Source: DASZHC01 sp035938215 (GTDB lineage: Bacteria > Verrucomicrobiota > Verrucomicrobiia > Chthoniobacterales > JAFAMB01). From it: DNA of 23,012 nt. The DNA lies in contig DASZHC010000245.1 of assembly GCA_035938215.1 (NCBI GenBank), positions 1-23,012 on the forward strand. Reading direction: 5' to 3'. Both the position numbers and the translations under genes were made by a program. Under the pieces are notes generated by a model. It had not been told where the DNA came from, did not search any database, and was given only the letters and a program-made list of their open reading frames with translations. How positions within the stretch are numbered: position 1 is the stretch's first letter; every line of letters begins with the position of its first letter. This document shows, piece after piece, positions 7,047 to 16,001 of this stretch.

Positions 7047-7931
7047 TTGAAAATTCTTATTCTGCGGGGAGGGGCATTGGGGGATCTGCTCCTTACTCTT
7101 CCGGTACTGGATGAGATTCGGTCAAACCTTCCACGGTCATTTATCGAGGTGTGGGGAGTTCAACCCCAAGCGAGTCTCATTCAGTCTGCCAATCGGGTGG
7201 ACCGCCTGGATGCCCTTGACGTCGCCCCGCTGTTCATTGCCGAACCAATCCCTCCGGTTCTGCGAGGACGATTGAGAGAATTCGATCTCGCAATCAGTTT
7301 TCTTGCTGACCCTGGCGGAGTCGTAGCCCAAAATCTCGCTTCCGCAGGAGTGCAGAAAGTGGTAAAAGGCTCGCCGGCGAAGGAACCAACTATCCACGCC
7401 GTTTACCAATTGGCGTCGGTACTTGAGCCCCTCGGTCTGAATCTACGCGATCCGGTGCCAAAATTGAAGATCGACCGGAGTCAGAGTCAAAAGCCGCTGC
7501 TGGGATTTCATCCAGGAAGTGGCTCGACTGCGAAAAACTGGCCTCTCGAATGCTGGAATGGCTTCTTACAAAGAATCGCCTCGAAATTTGAAAGATTGTT
7601 GTTGATCGGCGGTGAGGCAGATGACGAGGTAATCCGTGCTATTCAGCTGAGTTGGAAAGGCCCTGCCTTTGAAACCGCAATCAGACGGAATCTTTGGGAG
7701 CTTGCGCGGACACTGAGCAGGTGCCGCATTTTCGTCGGGCACGACACTGGAGTGACTCACCTTGCCGCCGCCGTGCAAACCCCGACAGTGGCGCTATTTG
7801 GACCAACCAATCCTGAGGTTTGGCGTCCTCTGGGTGAGCACGTGAAAATAATTCGAGGCGAGGGAGGAAAAATCGATACCATAGGTTTGGAGACGGTTCT
7901 GGACGTGGTGAATGCGTTCACAAGGACCTGA
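7047..7931 (+). CDS. Glycosyltransferase family 9 (heptosyltransferase-like)
   Basis: A 294-residue GT-B fold enzyme of the ADP-heptose:LPS heptosyltransferase family (GT9). The N-terminal ILILRGGALGDLLLTLPVL is the family's acceptor-side signature. The C-terminal half carries HPGSGSTAKNWPLE (nucleotide-sugar binding) and FVGHDTGVTHLAAAVQTP followed by ALFGPTNPEVWRP, all typical of WaaC/WaaF/RfaF. It presumably adds a sugar to lipopolysaccharide core or another envelope glycan at the inner face of the cytoplasmic membrane. The exact donor cannot be told. The start is TTG at 7047, nine bases after the lipoprotein stop, so it closes a three-gene envelope operon. Slightly shorter than E. coli WaaF, with no missing motif seen. 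Confidence 0.9.
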   Translation: MKILILRGGALGDLLLTLPVLDEIRSNLPRSFIEVWGVQPQASLIQSANRVDRLDALDVAPLFIAEPIPPVLRGRLREFDLAISFLADPGGVVAQNLASAGVQKVVKGSPAKEPTIHAVYQLASVLEPLGLNLRDPVPKLKIDRSQSQKPLLGFHPGSGSTAKNWPLECWNGFLQRIASKFERLLLIGGEADDEVIRAIQLSWKGPAFETAIRRNLWELARTLSRCRIFVGHDTGVTHLAAAVQTPTVALFGPTNPEVWRPLGEHVKIIRGEGGKIDTIGLETVLDVVNAFTRT

Positions 7932-7978
7932 GATTAGATTTGGGAATGATATATCAGGATGTTGTGGTAAGGAGTCTG

Positions 7979-8100
7979 AAAACGCGGCTCGCCGGGAGCT
8001 CGCCCTACCGGATCTATGCCGATTTCGGCCTGGACGCGGCCCAATAGGCCAATCAAGGAACGAATGCCCGGTAGGGCGAGCCTCCCGGCGAGCCGGTTTT
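7979..8100. repeat. Inverted-repeat element between convergent genes
   Basis: Two arms of about 32 bases (about 7979-8010 and 8068-8100) are reverse complements with one or two indels. The core is GGTAGGGCGAG, a few bases, then CGGCGAGCCG. The 57-base interior has further small palindromes around GGCC. The element lies between the ends of the glycosyltransferase and uvrA genes, which converge here, so it could act as a bidirectional transcript end or mRNA stabiliser. A diverged half copy is at 15914-15937. Confidence 0.75.
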
Positions 8101-8158
8101 GAGGTCCTTCTTGTCGATCCCTAGAGGCATATCGCGGATGAACGAGGGGCGCATCCAT

Positions 8159-11100
8159 CTAAGCCGCCCGTCTTCGCCTCTTTTCGGTTTCCAGGATCCG
8201 CTTGATGAAAGGAGCTGTCCGGCTTTCGTTGTTCTGGGCCACCTCCTCTGGGGATCCCGTCGCAACCACTTTCCCACCATCTCGTCCGGCCTCGGGACCG
8301 ATGTCGACGATATAATCGGCTTCGGCAATTACATCCAGGTTGTGCTCGATCACAATGACGGTGTTCCCATCGTCGACCAGACGATGGAGGACTTCCACGA
8401 GGAGCTGCACGTCCGCCATATGCAGGCCGATTGTCGGCTCTTCCAAAAGGTAAAGAGTCGATTTTGGAATTCTGTTTTTCCGAATACGTTCGTTGAGTCC
8501 CTTCGCAACCCCGCTCTTCAATTCACTGACAAGTTTTAAGCGTTGGGCTTCGCCGCCGCTGAGGGTTGGACTCGGTTGCCCTAACTGTAGGTATCCAAGG
8601 CCGGTTTGCGTTAGAAGCTCCAGCGGCTTGTGAATCCGGGATTGAGATCGGAAAAAATCCGAAGCCTCCTCAATCGTCATTTCAAGGATGTCACCGATAC
8701 TCTTTTCGTTGAACCGGATCTGCAGAGTTTGTGGATTGAAACGCTTGCCTCCGCATGCTTCGCAGGGAATGTAGCTCGAAGGCAGGAAGTTCATTTCAAG
8801 TTTGATGACTCCCTGTCCCGAGCAAAGTTCACATCTGCCTCCTTCCGTATTGAACGAGAACCGGCTTGGGTTGTATCCGCGAATCCTGGATTCTGGTAGT
8901 TGCCCAAACAGCGCACGAATATCATCAAAGATCTTGACGTATGTGGCCGGAATCGAACGTGAGGTTTTGCCGATCGGAGACTGGTCTACCTCAAAGACGC
9001 CCCCCAGAAAATCGGTACCTGAAACTTCTCTCCAAGTTACCGATCTGTCGGGAGTTTTTCTTCTTCTCGCCAGATTGTCGCGGACTGCAGGTAGCAGAAC
9101 CGACCTTAACAAAGTGCTCTTGCCGGATCCGGAGACCCCAGTAATGACCGAGAGCCGACCGATCGGAAAGCGGACGTCGACCTCCCTTAAGTTGTTTGCC
9201 CGCGCCCCTGAAATCTCAAGCCAATCGACTTTATCCAACGGGCGGCGGGTACCGCGTACCGGGTGATGCATTGGTTTTTCGAGGTATTTGCCGGTGGCGG
9301 AGTTTCGGCATCTTTTGATCTGATCGATCGATCCGAGAGCGACCAACTCGCCGCCGCGCCGGCCAGCTCCAGGTCCAAGGTCAACGATCAGGTCGGCGCG
9401 TCGCATCGTCTCTTCGTCGTGTTCCACAACGACAAGCGTATTTCCCTTCTCCTTCAGCGCCCCGAGCGTATTTAAAAGGCGCTCATTGTCTCTGGGATGG
9501 AGTCCTATCGAAGGCTCGTCCAACACATACAAGACCCCGCGCAAATTTGATCCGAGCTGTGCAGCCAACCGAATCCTCTGCGACTCGCCTCCACTCAGAG
9601 TCTTGGCCGATCGATCCAGCGTGAGGTACTCAAGGCCAACCTGCCGCATGAAGGATAGGCGCTGCACTATTTCAGATAAAATATCCGCCCCGATTCGACG
9701 CTTTGCTCCGTCGAGCTTCAAATTTTCCAGCAGACTGATGGTGTCGCGGATCGAAGCGCTGGTAATTTCATTAATCGTGTATCCGCCAACCCGAACGGCC
9801 CTGGCAATTGAATTGAGCCGTGCGCCACCACATTCGGGACACCGTTCTACCGTATCTTCCGAAATGGAATCGCTCTTCAGCTCAGCTACAAGTTCCGCCT
9901 CCAGTCTTGATCCTGCGCCGTCTTCGTCCGCGGCAAATGGGAGTATGTAACCAAATCCGTTGCACTTCGCGCACCAGCCGTGTGGAGAATTGAATGAGAA
10001 GAGCCGGGGATCAAGCTCCTCAAATGCATCTCCACATGTGGGACAGGTCATTTCGCTACTGAGTACGACTCTCTCAGGAACCGGGCTGAATGCCTTGGCT
10101 CGAGCTGAATGTCTATTCGAAGCTGCCGAGCTGCCGGTCAAGAGAAACGCCGATCCATTTCCGATCTTTAGCGCTTTCTTTACAATGCCCTGTATTTCAG
10201 TTCCCGGCAATTCCCTGTTCAGCTCACTGACCACTAAATCAATCGTGTGTTCGCGGTAGCGCTCCAGGGCCGGGAACTCCGTGATTCGACATCGATTGCC
10301 GTCGACAACCAGCTCTTCGTATCCTTCGCGCTTCGCCCAGGTTGCGACCTCCCGATGAAAGCCCTTTCGCGCCTTGACGAGCGGGACAGTCAACGTTGCA
10401 GGACACCGGTTCAGAATGTCCGTGACTTGTCTGAAAATCGCCGATGCACTCATTTTGGTTACCGGGACGGCACACCGTGGGCAGTATTGAGTTCCCAGTT
10501 TCGCGAAGAGAAGCCGGAGAAAATGATAAACCTCGGTCAACGTTGCTACCGTTGATTTTCCACTTCCTCGAGTGAGTCGCTGTTCAATGGCGACGCTCGG
10601 AGGAAGTCCTTCGACATGATCAACATCGGGCCGCTCCAATTGCTCGACGAACTGACGCGCGTATGCAGACATGCTGTCCATGAATCGCCGCTGGCCCTCC
10701 GCAAAAAGGATATCAAACGCCAGACTCGACTTCCCGGATCCGCTCAAGCCTGTAACAACCACCATCTTTTCTTGAGGCAAATTCAGGGAAAGATTTTTTA
10801 GATTATGGTGACGTGCTCCATGAACTGCGATTTCCGGTTTTCTTAAGATAGCCGGAGCCTCGGCGACCCGGGAGGCGGCTAAATGCGAACCGCCCAAGGC
10901 GGCCGCCTTTTTCTCGCGAAGCGCCAAGCCCGTATGAGAACTGTCGTTTTTTGCCAGCTCTTCGGGCGTTCCAGCCCCCACGAGATTTCCTCCCGCAACA
11001 CCCGCCTCGGGTCCTAGATCAATGACGTAGTCCGCTGACTGGATTACTTCGAGATTGTGCTCGATCACGATCAATGTGTTTCCTCGATCCACGAGCCGGT

Positions 11101-13744
11101 GAAAAACATTCAGAAGTGTCGCGATATCATCCAAATGCAGTCCCGTCGTCGGCTCATCAAAAATCAGGAGAGAGTGTTGGCTGCTTTTCTTGCTTTCGGT
11201 CAGGTGGCCCACAAGCTTCAGGCGTTGCGACTCTCCGCCGGATAGGATATTGACCGGCTGGCCGAGCCGCAGGTAGCCGAGCCCGACTTCCTTAAGGAGC
11301 TCCAGCGGTTCGGTCAGCCCATTGTTCGGATTGATTGATCCAAAGAATGCAATTGCCTCAGTTACAGTCAGTTCAAGAACATCGTGAATCGATTTGCCGT
11401 GCAGCTTGATTGCGAGAACGTGGGGTTGATAGCGTTTCCCCTCGCATTCAGCACATCGAATATACTGGTCGCTAAGAAACTGCATTTCGACTTTCTCATA
11501 CCCGAGGCCGGAGCATCGCTCACAGCGGCCGGCGCCAGAGTTGAACGAGAACACTCCTGGGGACAGTCCCGCCGCAATGGACTCGGGGAGCGAGGAAAAA
11601 ATCTCCCGTACCTGATCAAAGGCTCCTACGTAAACCGCAGGTGTCGACCTGGGAGAACGGGCCAAAGGGGATTGATCAACCAGGAGAACCTCGTCAATAT
11701 CGTGGGCACCTGTGATACGTTCGCAAACACCCGGCGTCTCTTCGCTTAAGCCTCCTTTGAGCCTCAATAGGTTCTCATAAAGGACGTCCTGTACGAGCGT
11801 GCTTTTTCCCGAACCGGAAACGCCAGTGACACAGCAGAAAAGCCTTAGCGGGAATTTAACGTCTAGATTTCGCAGATTATGCTCGCGTGCGCCAATCACC
11901 TCGAGAAATCGAGTGGCTCTTCTCCGTTGTCTAGGGGGGACAATCTGTTTTTTACCCGTAAGATAGGCTGCTGTGAGCGAGGCGCCTGACGCCTCTTTGA
12001 TCTGGTCAATCGCGCCATGAAATACCAGTTTTCCGCCGAGCTCACCGCGGCCTGGGCCGATCTCAATCAGATTGTCAGCGCTCCTGATTACGGCTTCCTC
12101 ATGCTCAACGACAAGAAGGGTGTTTCCCTTATCGCGCAGCCCCTTCAGCACTCCAATTAGACGATGCACATCCCTGGGATGGAGACCGACGCTGGGCTCG
12201 TCCAGAACGAAGAGCGTGTTAACCAGAGAGGCGCCAAGGCAAGTGGTGAGATTGACCCGCTGCATTTCGCCACCCGAAAGCGATCGGGTCGGGCGATCCA
12301 ATGTCAAGTACCCCAGGCCGACGTCGGCCAGGTAGTTAAGCCGGGACACAATCTGCGAGCGGAGTATCTCCGTCGTCCCATCCTTTTGCGAAATATTCAA
12401 TCGACCAAGCCGATCCGATAAGGCATCGACCGGCATCTGCTGCAGCGCGGAAAGCGTATGTCGCTCGCCGTCAATCACAACCTTGAAATTTAATGTTTCA
12501 GGCTTAAATCGTGTGCCTTGGCATACTGGACATAACGTATAAGCACGGTAGCGGCTTAAGAATACGCGAACGTGCATCTTGTAGGTGCGCGATTCCATCC
12601 AATTGAAAAATCCGCGAACACCATACCAACCGCCGCTTTCCCAGACCTCGTCTGCGCTAAGATCCGGACGGACGTCGCCCTCGATGACCCAATTCTGATC
12701 CGCAAGCGGAAGTTCTTCGAACGGACAATGGATATCGACCTCTCGATGGATCGCGCGTGTGAGCAAATCCTCCTGGCACTGGCGCATCTGCCCTGTTTGA
12801 AACGGCTTCACAACCCCCTCGGCGATGCTCAGGCTCCGGTTCGGCATTGCTCGATCCAGATCGATCCCAATAGTGCGGCCGAAACCTCTACATGCAGGAC
12901 ATGCACCGAGCGGATTGTTGAATGAAAACAGACCCGGTGTCGGAGGACGGATGTCCAGGTCGCAGTAGGGACAATGCCATCCAGTGGAAAATCGATGTTC
13001 CTCCACCGGTTCAAATGCCACTATCGCGATCTGTCCTTTGCCGAATCGGAGCGCATTTTCAATGGCTTCGACCAATCGCTTGCGGTTGGATTCCTTCAGG
13101 GAGATACGATCTTGAATGACGGCGACGATGGCCGGCAGTCGTTTCACCTGCGACGGTGCGTCCGTGCGCAGCACCTCCTGGTTCAGCCATACTCGCAAGA
13201 AGCCTTGTTGATTGAGGAAAGAAAAAAAATCCGAGGGTTTAGTTCCGGGAGGAACCGGTACTCCGAATGCAACAAGAGCCCAACGCTCCTTGAGATTCGC
13301 AAGAACGGTTGTGGCGATCCCGTCAGGTGTCTCAAGGACTATCTCGCGGGCGCACTCCGGGCAAAACGCTTTGGCGATTCGCGGCATGAGCAGCTTCAGA
13401 TAGTCGTTGATCTCGGTCATAGTCCCCACTGTTGAGCGAGTCGTTCGAACTCTATTCGCCTGCTCAATGGCAATCGCGGGCGGAATTCCACGGATTTCGT
13501 CTACCACCGGCTTGTCCATTCGATCCAGGAACTGGCGGGCGTAGGGGCTGAAGGTTTCGACGTACCTGCGTTGGCCTTCTGCATAGATGGTATCGAATGC
13601 GAGACTTGATTTGCCGCTTCCGCTCGGACCTGTTATCACGTGGAATTTGTTGAGCTCGAGATCGAGGTTTATGCCCTTCAGGTTGTTCTGGCGCGCCCCG
13701 CGAATTACAATTGCACCCCCAACAAGCTGCGCAGAACTCGGCAT
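8159..13744 (-). CDS. uvrA: Tandem-duplicated UvrA excinuclease subunit (two UvrA modules fused)
   Basis: At 1,861 residues this is twice the usual length (about 940). UvrA is the damage-recognition ATPase of nucleotide excision repair and loads UvrB on damaged DNA. Module 1 (about 1-975) has Walker A GPSGSGKS (39-46) and GVSGSGKS (641-648), LSGGEMQR and LSGGESQR signatures, and LDEPSVGLH and FDEPTTGLH Walker B motifs. Module 2 (about 980-1861) repeats the plan with GLSGSGKS (999-1006), GVSGSGKS (1536-1543), LDEPSIGLH and LEEPTIGLH. CxxC zinc-finger pairs occur in both modules (for example CPYC...CPAC and CELC...CEAC). One chain thus mimics the normal UvrA dimer. The fourth nucleotide site has Glu (1768) for the usual Walker B Asp. 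The reading frame is intact. Chlamydial UvrA is a known doubled precedent. Confidence 0.97.
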   Translation of the reverse strand: MPSSAQLVGGAIVIRGARQNNLKGINLDLELNKFHVITGPSGSGKSSLAFDTIYAEGQRRYVETFSPYARQFLDRMDKPVVDEIRGIPPAIAIEQANRVRTTRSTVGTMTEINDYLKLLMPRIAKAFCPECAREIVLETPDGIATTVLANLKERWALVAFGVPVPPGTKPSDFFSFLNQQGFLRVWLNQEVLRTDAPSQVKRLPAIVAVIQDRISLKESNRKRLVEAIENALRFGKGQIAIVAFEPVEEHRFSTGWHCPYCDLDIRPPTPGLFSFNNPLGACPACRGFGRTIGIDLDRAMPNRSLSIAEGVVKPFQTGQMRQCQEDLLTRAIHREVDIHCPFEELPLADQNWVIEGDVRPDLSADEVWESGGWYGVRGFFNWMESRTYKMHVRVFLSRYRAYTLCPVCQGTRFKPETLNFKVVIDGERHTLSALQQMPVDALSDRLGRLNISQKDGTTEILRSQIVSRLNYLADVGLGYLTLDRPTRSLSGGEMQRVNLTTCLGASLVNTLFVLDEPSVGLHPRDVHRLIGVLKGLRDKGNTLLVVEHEEAVIRSADNLIEIGPGRGELGGKLVFHGAIDQIKEASGASLTAAYLTGKKQIVPPRQRRRATRFLEVIGAREHNLRNLDVKFPLRLFCCVTGVSGSGKSTLVQDVLYENLLRLKGGLSEETPGVCERITGAHDIDEVLLVDQSPLARSPRSTPAVYVGAFDQVREIFSSLPESIAAGLSPGVFSFNSGAGRCERCSGLGYEKVEMQFLSDQYIRCAECEGKRYQPHVLAIKLHGKSIHDVLELTVTEAIAFFGSINPNNGLTEPLELLKEVGLGYLRLGQPVNILSGGESQRLKLVGHLTESKKSSQHSLLIFDEPTTGLHLDDIATLLNVFHRLVDRGNTLIVIEHNLEVIQSADYVIDLGPEAGVAGGNLVGAGTPEELAKNDSSHTGLALREKKAAALGGSHLAASRVAEAPAILRKPEIAVHGARHHNLKNLSLNLPQEKMVVVTGLSGSGKSSLAFDILFAEGQRRFMDSMSAYARQFVEQLERPDVDHVEGLPPSVAIEQRLTRGSGKSTVATLTEVYHFLRLLFAKLGTQYCPRCAVPVTKMSASAIFRQVTDILNRCPATLTVPLVKARKGFHREVATWAKREGYEELVVDGNRCRITEFPALERYREHTIDLVVSELNRELPGTEIQGIVKKALKIGNGSAFLLTGSSAASNRHSARAKAFSPVPERVVLSSEMTCPTCGDAFEELDPRLFSFNSPHGWCAKCNGFGYILPFAADEDGAGSRLEAELVAELKSDSISEDTVERCPECGGARLNSIARAVRVGGYTINEITSASIRDTISLLENLKLDGAKRRIGADILSEIVQRLSFMRQVGLEYLTLDRSAKTLSGGESQRIRLAAQLGSNLRGVLYVLDEPSIGLHPRDNERLLNTLGALKEKGNTLVVVEHDEETMRRADLIVDLGPGAGRRGGELVALGSIDQIKRCRNSATGKYLEKPMHHPVRGTRRPLDKVDWLEISGARANNLREVDVRFPIGRLSVITGVSGSGKSTLLRSVLLPAVRDNLARRRKTPDRSVTWREVSGTDFLGGVFEVDQSPIGKTSRSIPATYVKIFDDIRALFGQLPESRIRGYNPSRFSFNTEGGRCELCSGQGVIKLEMNFLPSSYIPCEACGGKRFNPQTLQIRFNEKSIGDILEMTIEEASDFFRSQSRIHKPLELLTQTGLGYLQLGQPSPTLSGGEAQRLKLVSELKSGVAKGLNERIRKNRIPKSTLYLLEEPTIGLHMADVQLLVEVLHRLVDDGNTVIVIEHNLDVIAEADYIVDIGPEAGRDGGKVVATGSPEEVAQNNESRTAPFIKRILETEKRRRRAA

Positions 13745-13809
13745 AAGACGGCGAAGGTAATACGAGATGAGTGGACGCGCCAGTCGCGCCTAAGAGCGAG
13801 ATGAAGAGA

Positions 13810-13821
13810 CGTTCTTGAACG
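13810..13821. promoter_or_regulatory. Palindrome in the uvrA-DUF985 divergent region
   Basis: CGTTC-TT-GAACG is a perfect inverted repeat 66 bases upstream of the uvrA start, in the region shared with the divergent DUF985 gene. It resembles SOS (LexA) boxes of the GTTC-N4-GAAC type, but the spacer here is 2 bases, not 4. It could be an operator or chance; low confidence. Confidence 0.25.
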
Positions 13822-13875
13822 ACGACTCTCTTCGAGCGCCGTTGAACGCCTCCGTCGCCGGCGTTATCAATCTTG

Positions 13876-14346
13876 ATGCACACTGATTGTTCCGTTTCCG
13901 ATCTCATTCGTCTTTTGGATCTAAAGCCTCATCCTGAAGGAGGCCACTACCGCGAGACGTTGCGGGATAACGCGAGCGGCGAGGGGCGCGCAGCGTCCAC
14001 GGCAATCTACTTTTTACTGGGCGCTGGTGAAGAATCGCGCTGGCATCGAATCGATTCCGTCGAAGTATGGCACTGGTACGGAGGTGCGCCTCTGCTGCTT
14101 TCCGTGTCTGAGGATGGGCATGATCTCATTCAAACGCGGCTGGGAATGGATCTTACCGCCGGTGAGCGGCCTCAGGCCTTCGTGCCGGGCAACGCGTGGC
14201 AATCCGCTAGAAGCCTCGGTTCGTGGACCCTTGTCGGCTGCACCGTTGCCCCGGGTTTCCTGTTCGAAAAATTCGAAGTCCTCGCGCCGGCATGTCTCAA
14301 TATTCAACATTTGGCTGAAGTAGAAAACGGTCCATGCAGCGCATAG
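13876..14346 (+). CDS. DUF985 / cupin-5 family protein
   Basis: A 156-residue single-domain protein of the cupin-like DUF985 family. The typical opening is visible: LIRLLDLKPHPEGGHYRET. It continues with AIYFLLG, a WHRIDSVEVWHWYGG block (metal/ligand-binding strand of the cupin barrel), a QAFVPGNAWQSA segment and GCTVAPGF near the end. The molecular function of the family is not settled; sugar-nucleotide or small-ligand roles have been suggested from structure. The ATG at 13876 is preferred over the adjacent TTG at 13873. It is divergent from uvrA with only about 130 bases between them. Followed by an inverted-repeat region, so it seems to be a single-gene unit. Confidence 0.88.
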   Translation: MHTDCSVSDLIRLLDLKPHPEGGHYRETLRDNASGEGRAASTAIYFLLGAGEESRWHRIDSVEVWHWYGGAPLLLSVSEDGHDLIQTRLGMDLTAGERPQAFVPGNAWQSARSLGSWTLVGCTVAPGFLFEKFEVLAPACLNIQHLAEVENGPCSA

Positions 14347-14368
14347 CCCTGGGCATTTTGGCCAATGC

Positions 14369-14473
14369 TCGTTTCATGGGAGGGACGGCCTCCCTGCCGT
14401 CCGACTAATCATTTCTAGCCCCTATAACAAGGAGAAAAATGGGACAGCACGGAGGCCGTACCCCCTGAAATGA
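14369..14473. repeat. Inverted-repeat element downstream of DUF985 gene
   Basis: Two arms of about 34 bases (14369-14402 and 14441-14473) are imperfect reverse complements, core GGGACGGCCTCCCTGC, with 38 bases between them. The left arm also contains an internal palindrome (GGAGG...CCTCC). It resembles a REP or MITE-type unit. It fills much of the 14347-14660 gap; between it and the tandem repeat (14474-14611) I see nothing further. Confidence 0.65.
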
Positions 14474-14611
14474 ACAGCTTTCATTACCAGTTCCTCAGAA
14501 GAGGGTCATCGGCCGAGATCAAGGATTGATGGAGAAATGCTAAAGGTCTGGCAGCCGATACTGCATTCAAGCCTAGCGTCCGTGGAATTCTATTCGAATG
14601 TTGAATATTGA

Positions 14612-14670
14612 GACATGACCCCGTCAGTATTCGACATGACCCCGTCAGTATTTGACCCCGTCAGTATTCG
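14612..14670. repeat. Three short tandem repeats running into the asparaginase stop
   Basis: Two 21-base units starting GACATGACCCCGTCAG (14612-14632 and 14633-14653) are followed by a shortened third unit (14654-14670). The third unit covers the last codons and TGA of the minus-strand asparaginase gene. The pattern suggests tandem duplication, or insertion of a repeat exactly at the gene end. Confidence 0.8.
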
Positions 14671-15746
14671 TAGAAAATGCGTTGGATCTCTTTTGTGTCC
14701 CTGGTTTTAGTCAGTGCAACGGTTAAGAGGATCCGCGCTTTTTGAGGGTTTAGGGTGTCGGAGGCGACGAAATCGCGTTTGTCGTCATTGACCTCATTGT
14801 TCCTTGCAACAATTCCGTTTCCGACCCGTGCGCTGCGCACGATTAAAATCCCTTTTGCCCGCGCGTCTGCCAAGGCTTGCTCTGTCAGTTCGGAGGGGTT
14901 ACCGTCGCCTACGCCTGCGTACACGATTCCGTCAACACCACTCGCCGCGAGGGCGTCCACCGTTGTGCGGGATACGTCTGCGAATCCATAAGCGATCTCC
15001 ACGGTCGGCAACTTGTCCACACCGGTGAGGTCGAACTCGGAACTTGCAGTGTGCTTCCGAGCTGGTAATCGGTAAAACGCAACGCGATTGCCTTGTATAT
15101 ATCCCAGGCAGCCGAGTTCCTGTGATTTAAACGTATCGGCGGTGGATGTATTGGTCTTTGTTACGTCTCTGGCTGCATTTATCTGATCGTTGAGGCAGAC
15201 CAGGACGCCTTTTCCGCCTGCCTCCTTGCTGGCGGCAAGGAGTGTGGCGTTGTAAAGGTTGATCGGGCCGTCTGCAGAAAGAGCGGTCGACGGCCGCATG
15301 GCGCCCACAATCACGACCGGCTTAGTGCTTTTGGTCACGAGATTCAAAAAGTAAGCGGTTTCCTCCAGCGTGTCGGTTCCGTGAGTAATGACAATTCCGT
15401 CGACGTCCGGCTGTTGAAGCAGCTCGTTTACCCTTTTTGCAAGCTTCAACCAATGGTCATTCGTCATGTTCTGGCTCGCGATCTGGAACAGCTGTTCGCC
15501 ACGAACCGTGGCGATTTTCTTGAGTTCGGGCACTGCTTCGATCAAGGCCTGCACAGGCACGGTCGCGGCCTTGTATCCCACCGTCGTTGTTGAGGTTGAA
15601 CCGCTGCCGGCGATCGTCCCGCCGGTCGCGACTATGACGACATTTGGAAGATTCTGAGCAGCGGTGTCCTCTCCTCGAAGGGTTGCCTGGAGGACGAGGA
15701 GTAAAAGAAAAAGAAACGTGATGTTGCGAGTTTGCATGGATATCAT
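14661..15746 (-). CDS. ansB: Type II (periplasmic) L-asparaginase
   Basis: A 361-residue precursor. Residues 1-25 are a signal peptide (positively charged start, FLFLLLLVLQ core), so the enzyme is exported. It hydrolyses L-asparagine to aspartate and ammonia. Catalytic residues are all present: T44 in ATGGTIAG, Y58 in VGYKA, T124-D125 in THGTDTLEE, and K197 in RDVTKTN; the VGAMRPSTALSADGP block is also typical. Mature length matches the homotetrameric AnsB class, with closest resemblance to the Erwinia/E. coli II type. The ATG at 15746 is used; a second in-frame Met is at residue 4. The last codons are part of a tandem repeat (14612-14670), so the final few residues may have been altered by that event. 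It appears to be transcribed alone. Confidence 0.95.
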   Translation of the reverse strand: MISMQTRNITFLFLLLLVLQATLRGEDTAAQNLPNVVIVATGGTIAGSGSTSTTTVGYKAATVPVQALIEAVPELKKIATVRGEQLFQIASQNMTNDHWLKLAKRVNELLQQPDVDGIVITHGTDTLEETAYFLNLVTKSTKPVVIVGAMRPSTALSADGPINLYNATLLAASKEAGGKGVLVCLNDQINAARDVTKTNTSTADTFKSQELGCLGYIQGNRVAFYRLPARKHTASSEFDLTGVDKLPTVEIAYGFADVSRTTVDALAASGVDGIVYAGVGDGNPSELTEQALADARAKGILIVRSARVGNGIVARNNEVNDDKRDFVASDTLNPQKARILLTVALTKTRDTKEIQRIFYEY

Positions 15747-15913
15747 GGCGCTCCGCGTGATTTACCCGGTCCAGAACCCTTGAAAAACATAATTGATTGC
15801 GGACAAGTCAAGTTTTTTCCGAGTTCGCGCGCGGTTGACTGAATAACAATTCAAATCGCAATTTCACGCGCGATCACCGGGCTCGGGCGGCTCAGCAGGA
15901 GCGGCTCGACTGA

Positions 15914-15937
15914 GCTCGCCGAAATCTTCGCCCTACC
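15914..15937 (-). repeat. Diverged copy of the 7979-8100 repeat unit
   Basis: On the minus strand GGTAGGGCGA, six bases, then CGGCGAGC, with the same spacing as the arm at 8068-8100. It lies between the asparaginase promoter region and tRNA-Pro. Only the core is retained, surrounded by other GC-rich palindromic sequence (15870-15960). Confidence 0.5.
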
Positions 15938-16001
15938 GACGAGCCGCGGCCGGGTTCGATGCCCGACAATCCAGGAGGGCGCCGTCGTCAGAGTAAGGGT
16001 C

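Noticed and set aside
14612..14670. Short tandem repeat considered as a CRISPR
   Set aside because: The units are directly adjacent with no spacers, and there are no cas genes.
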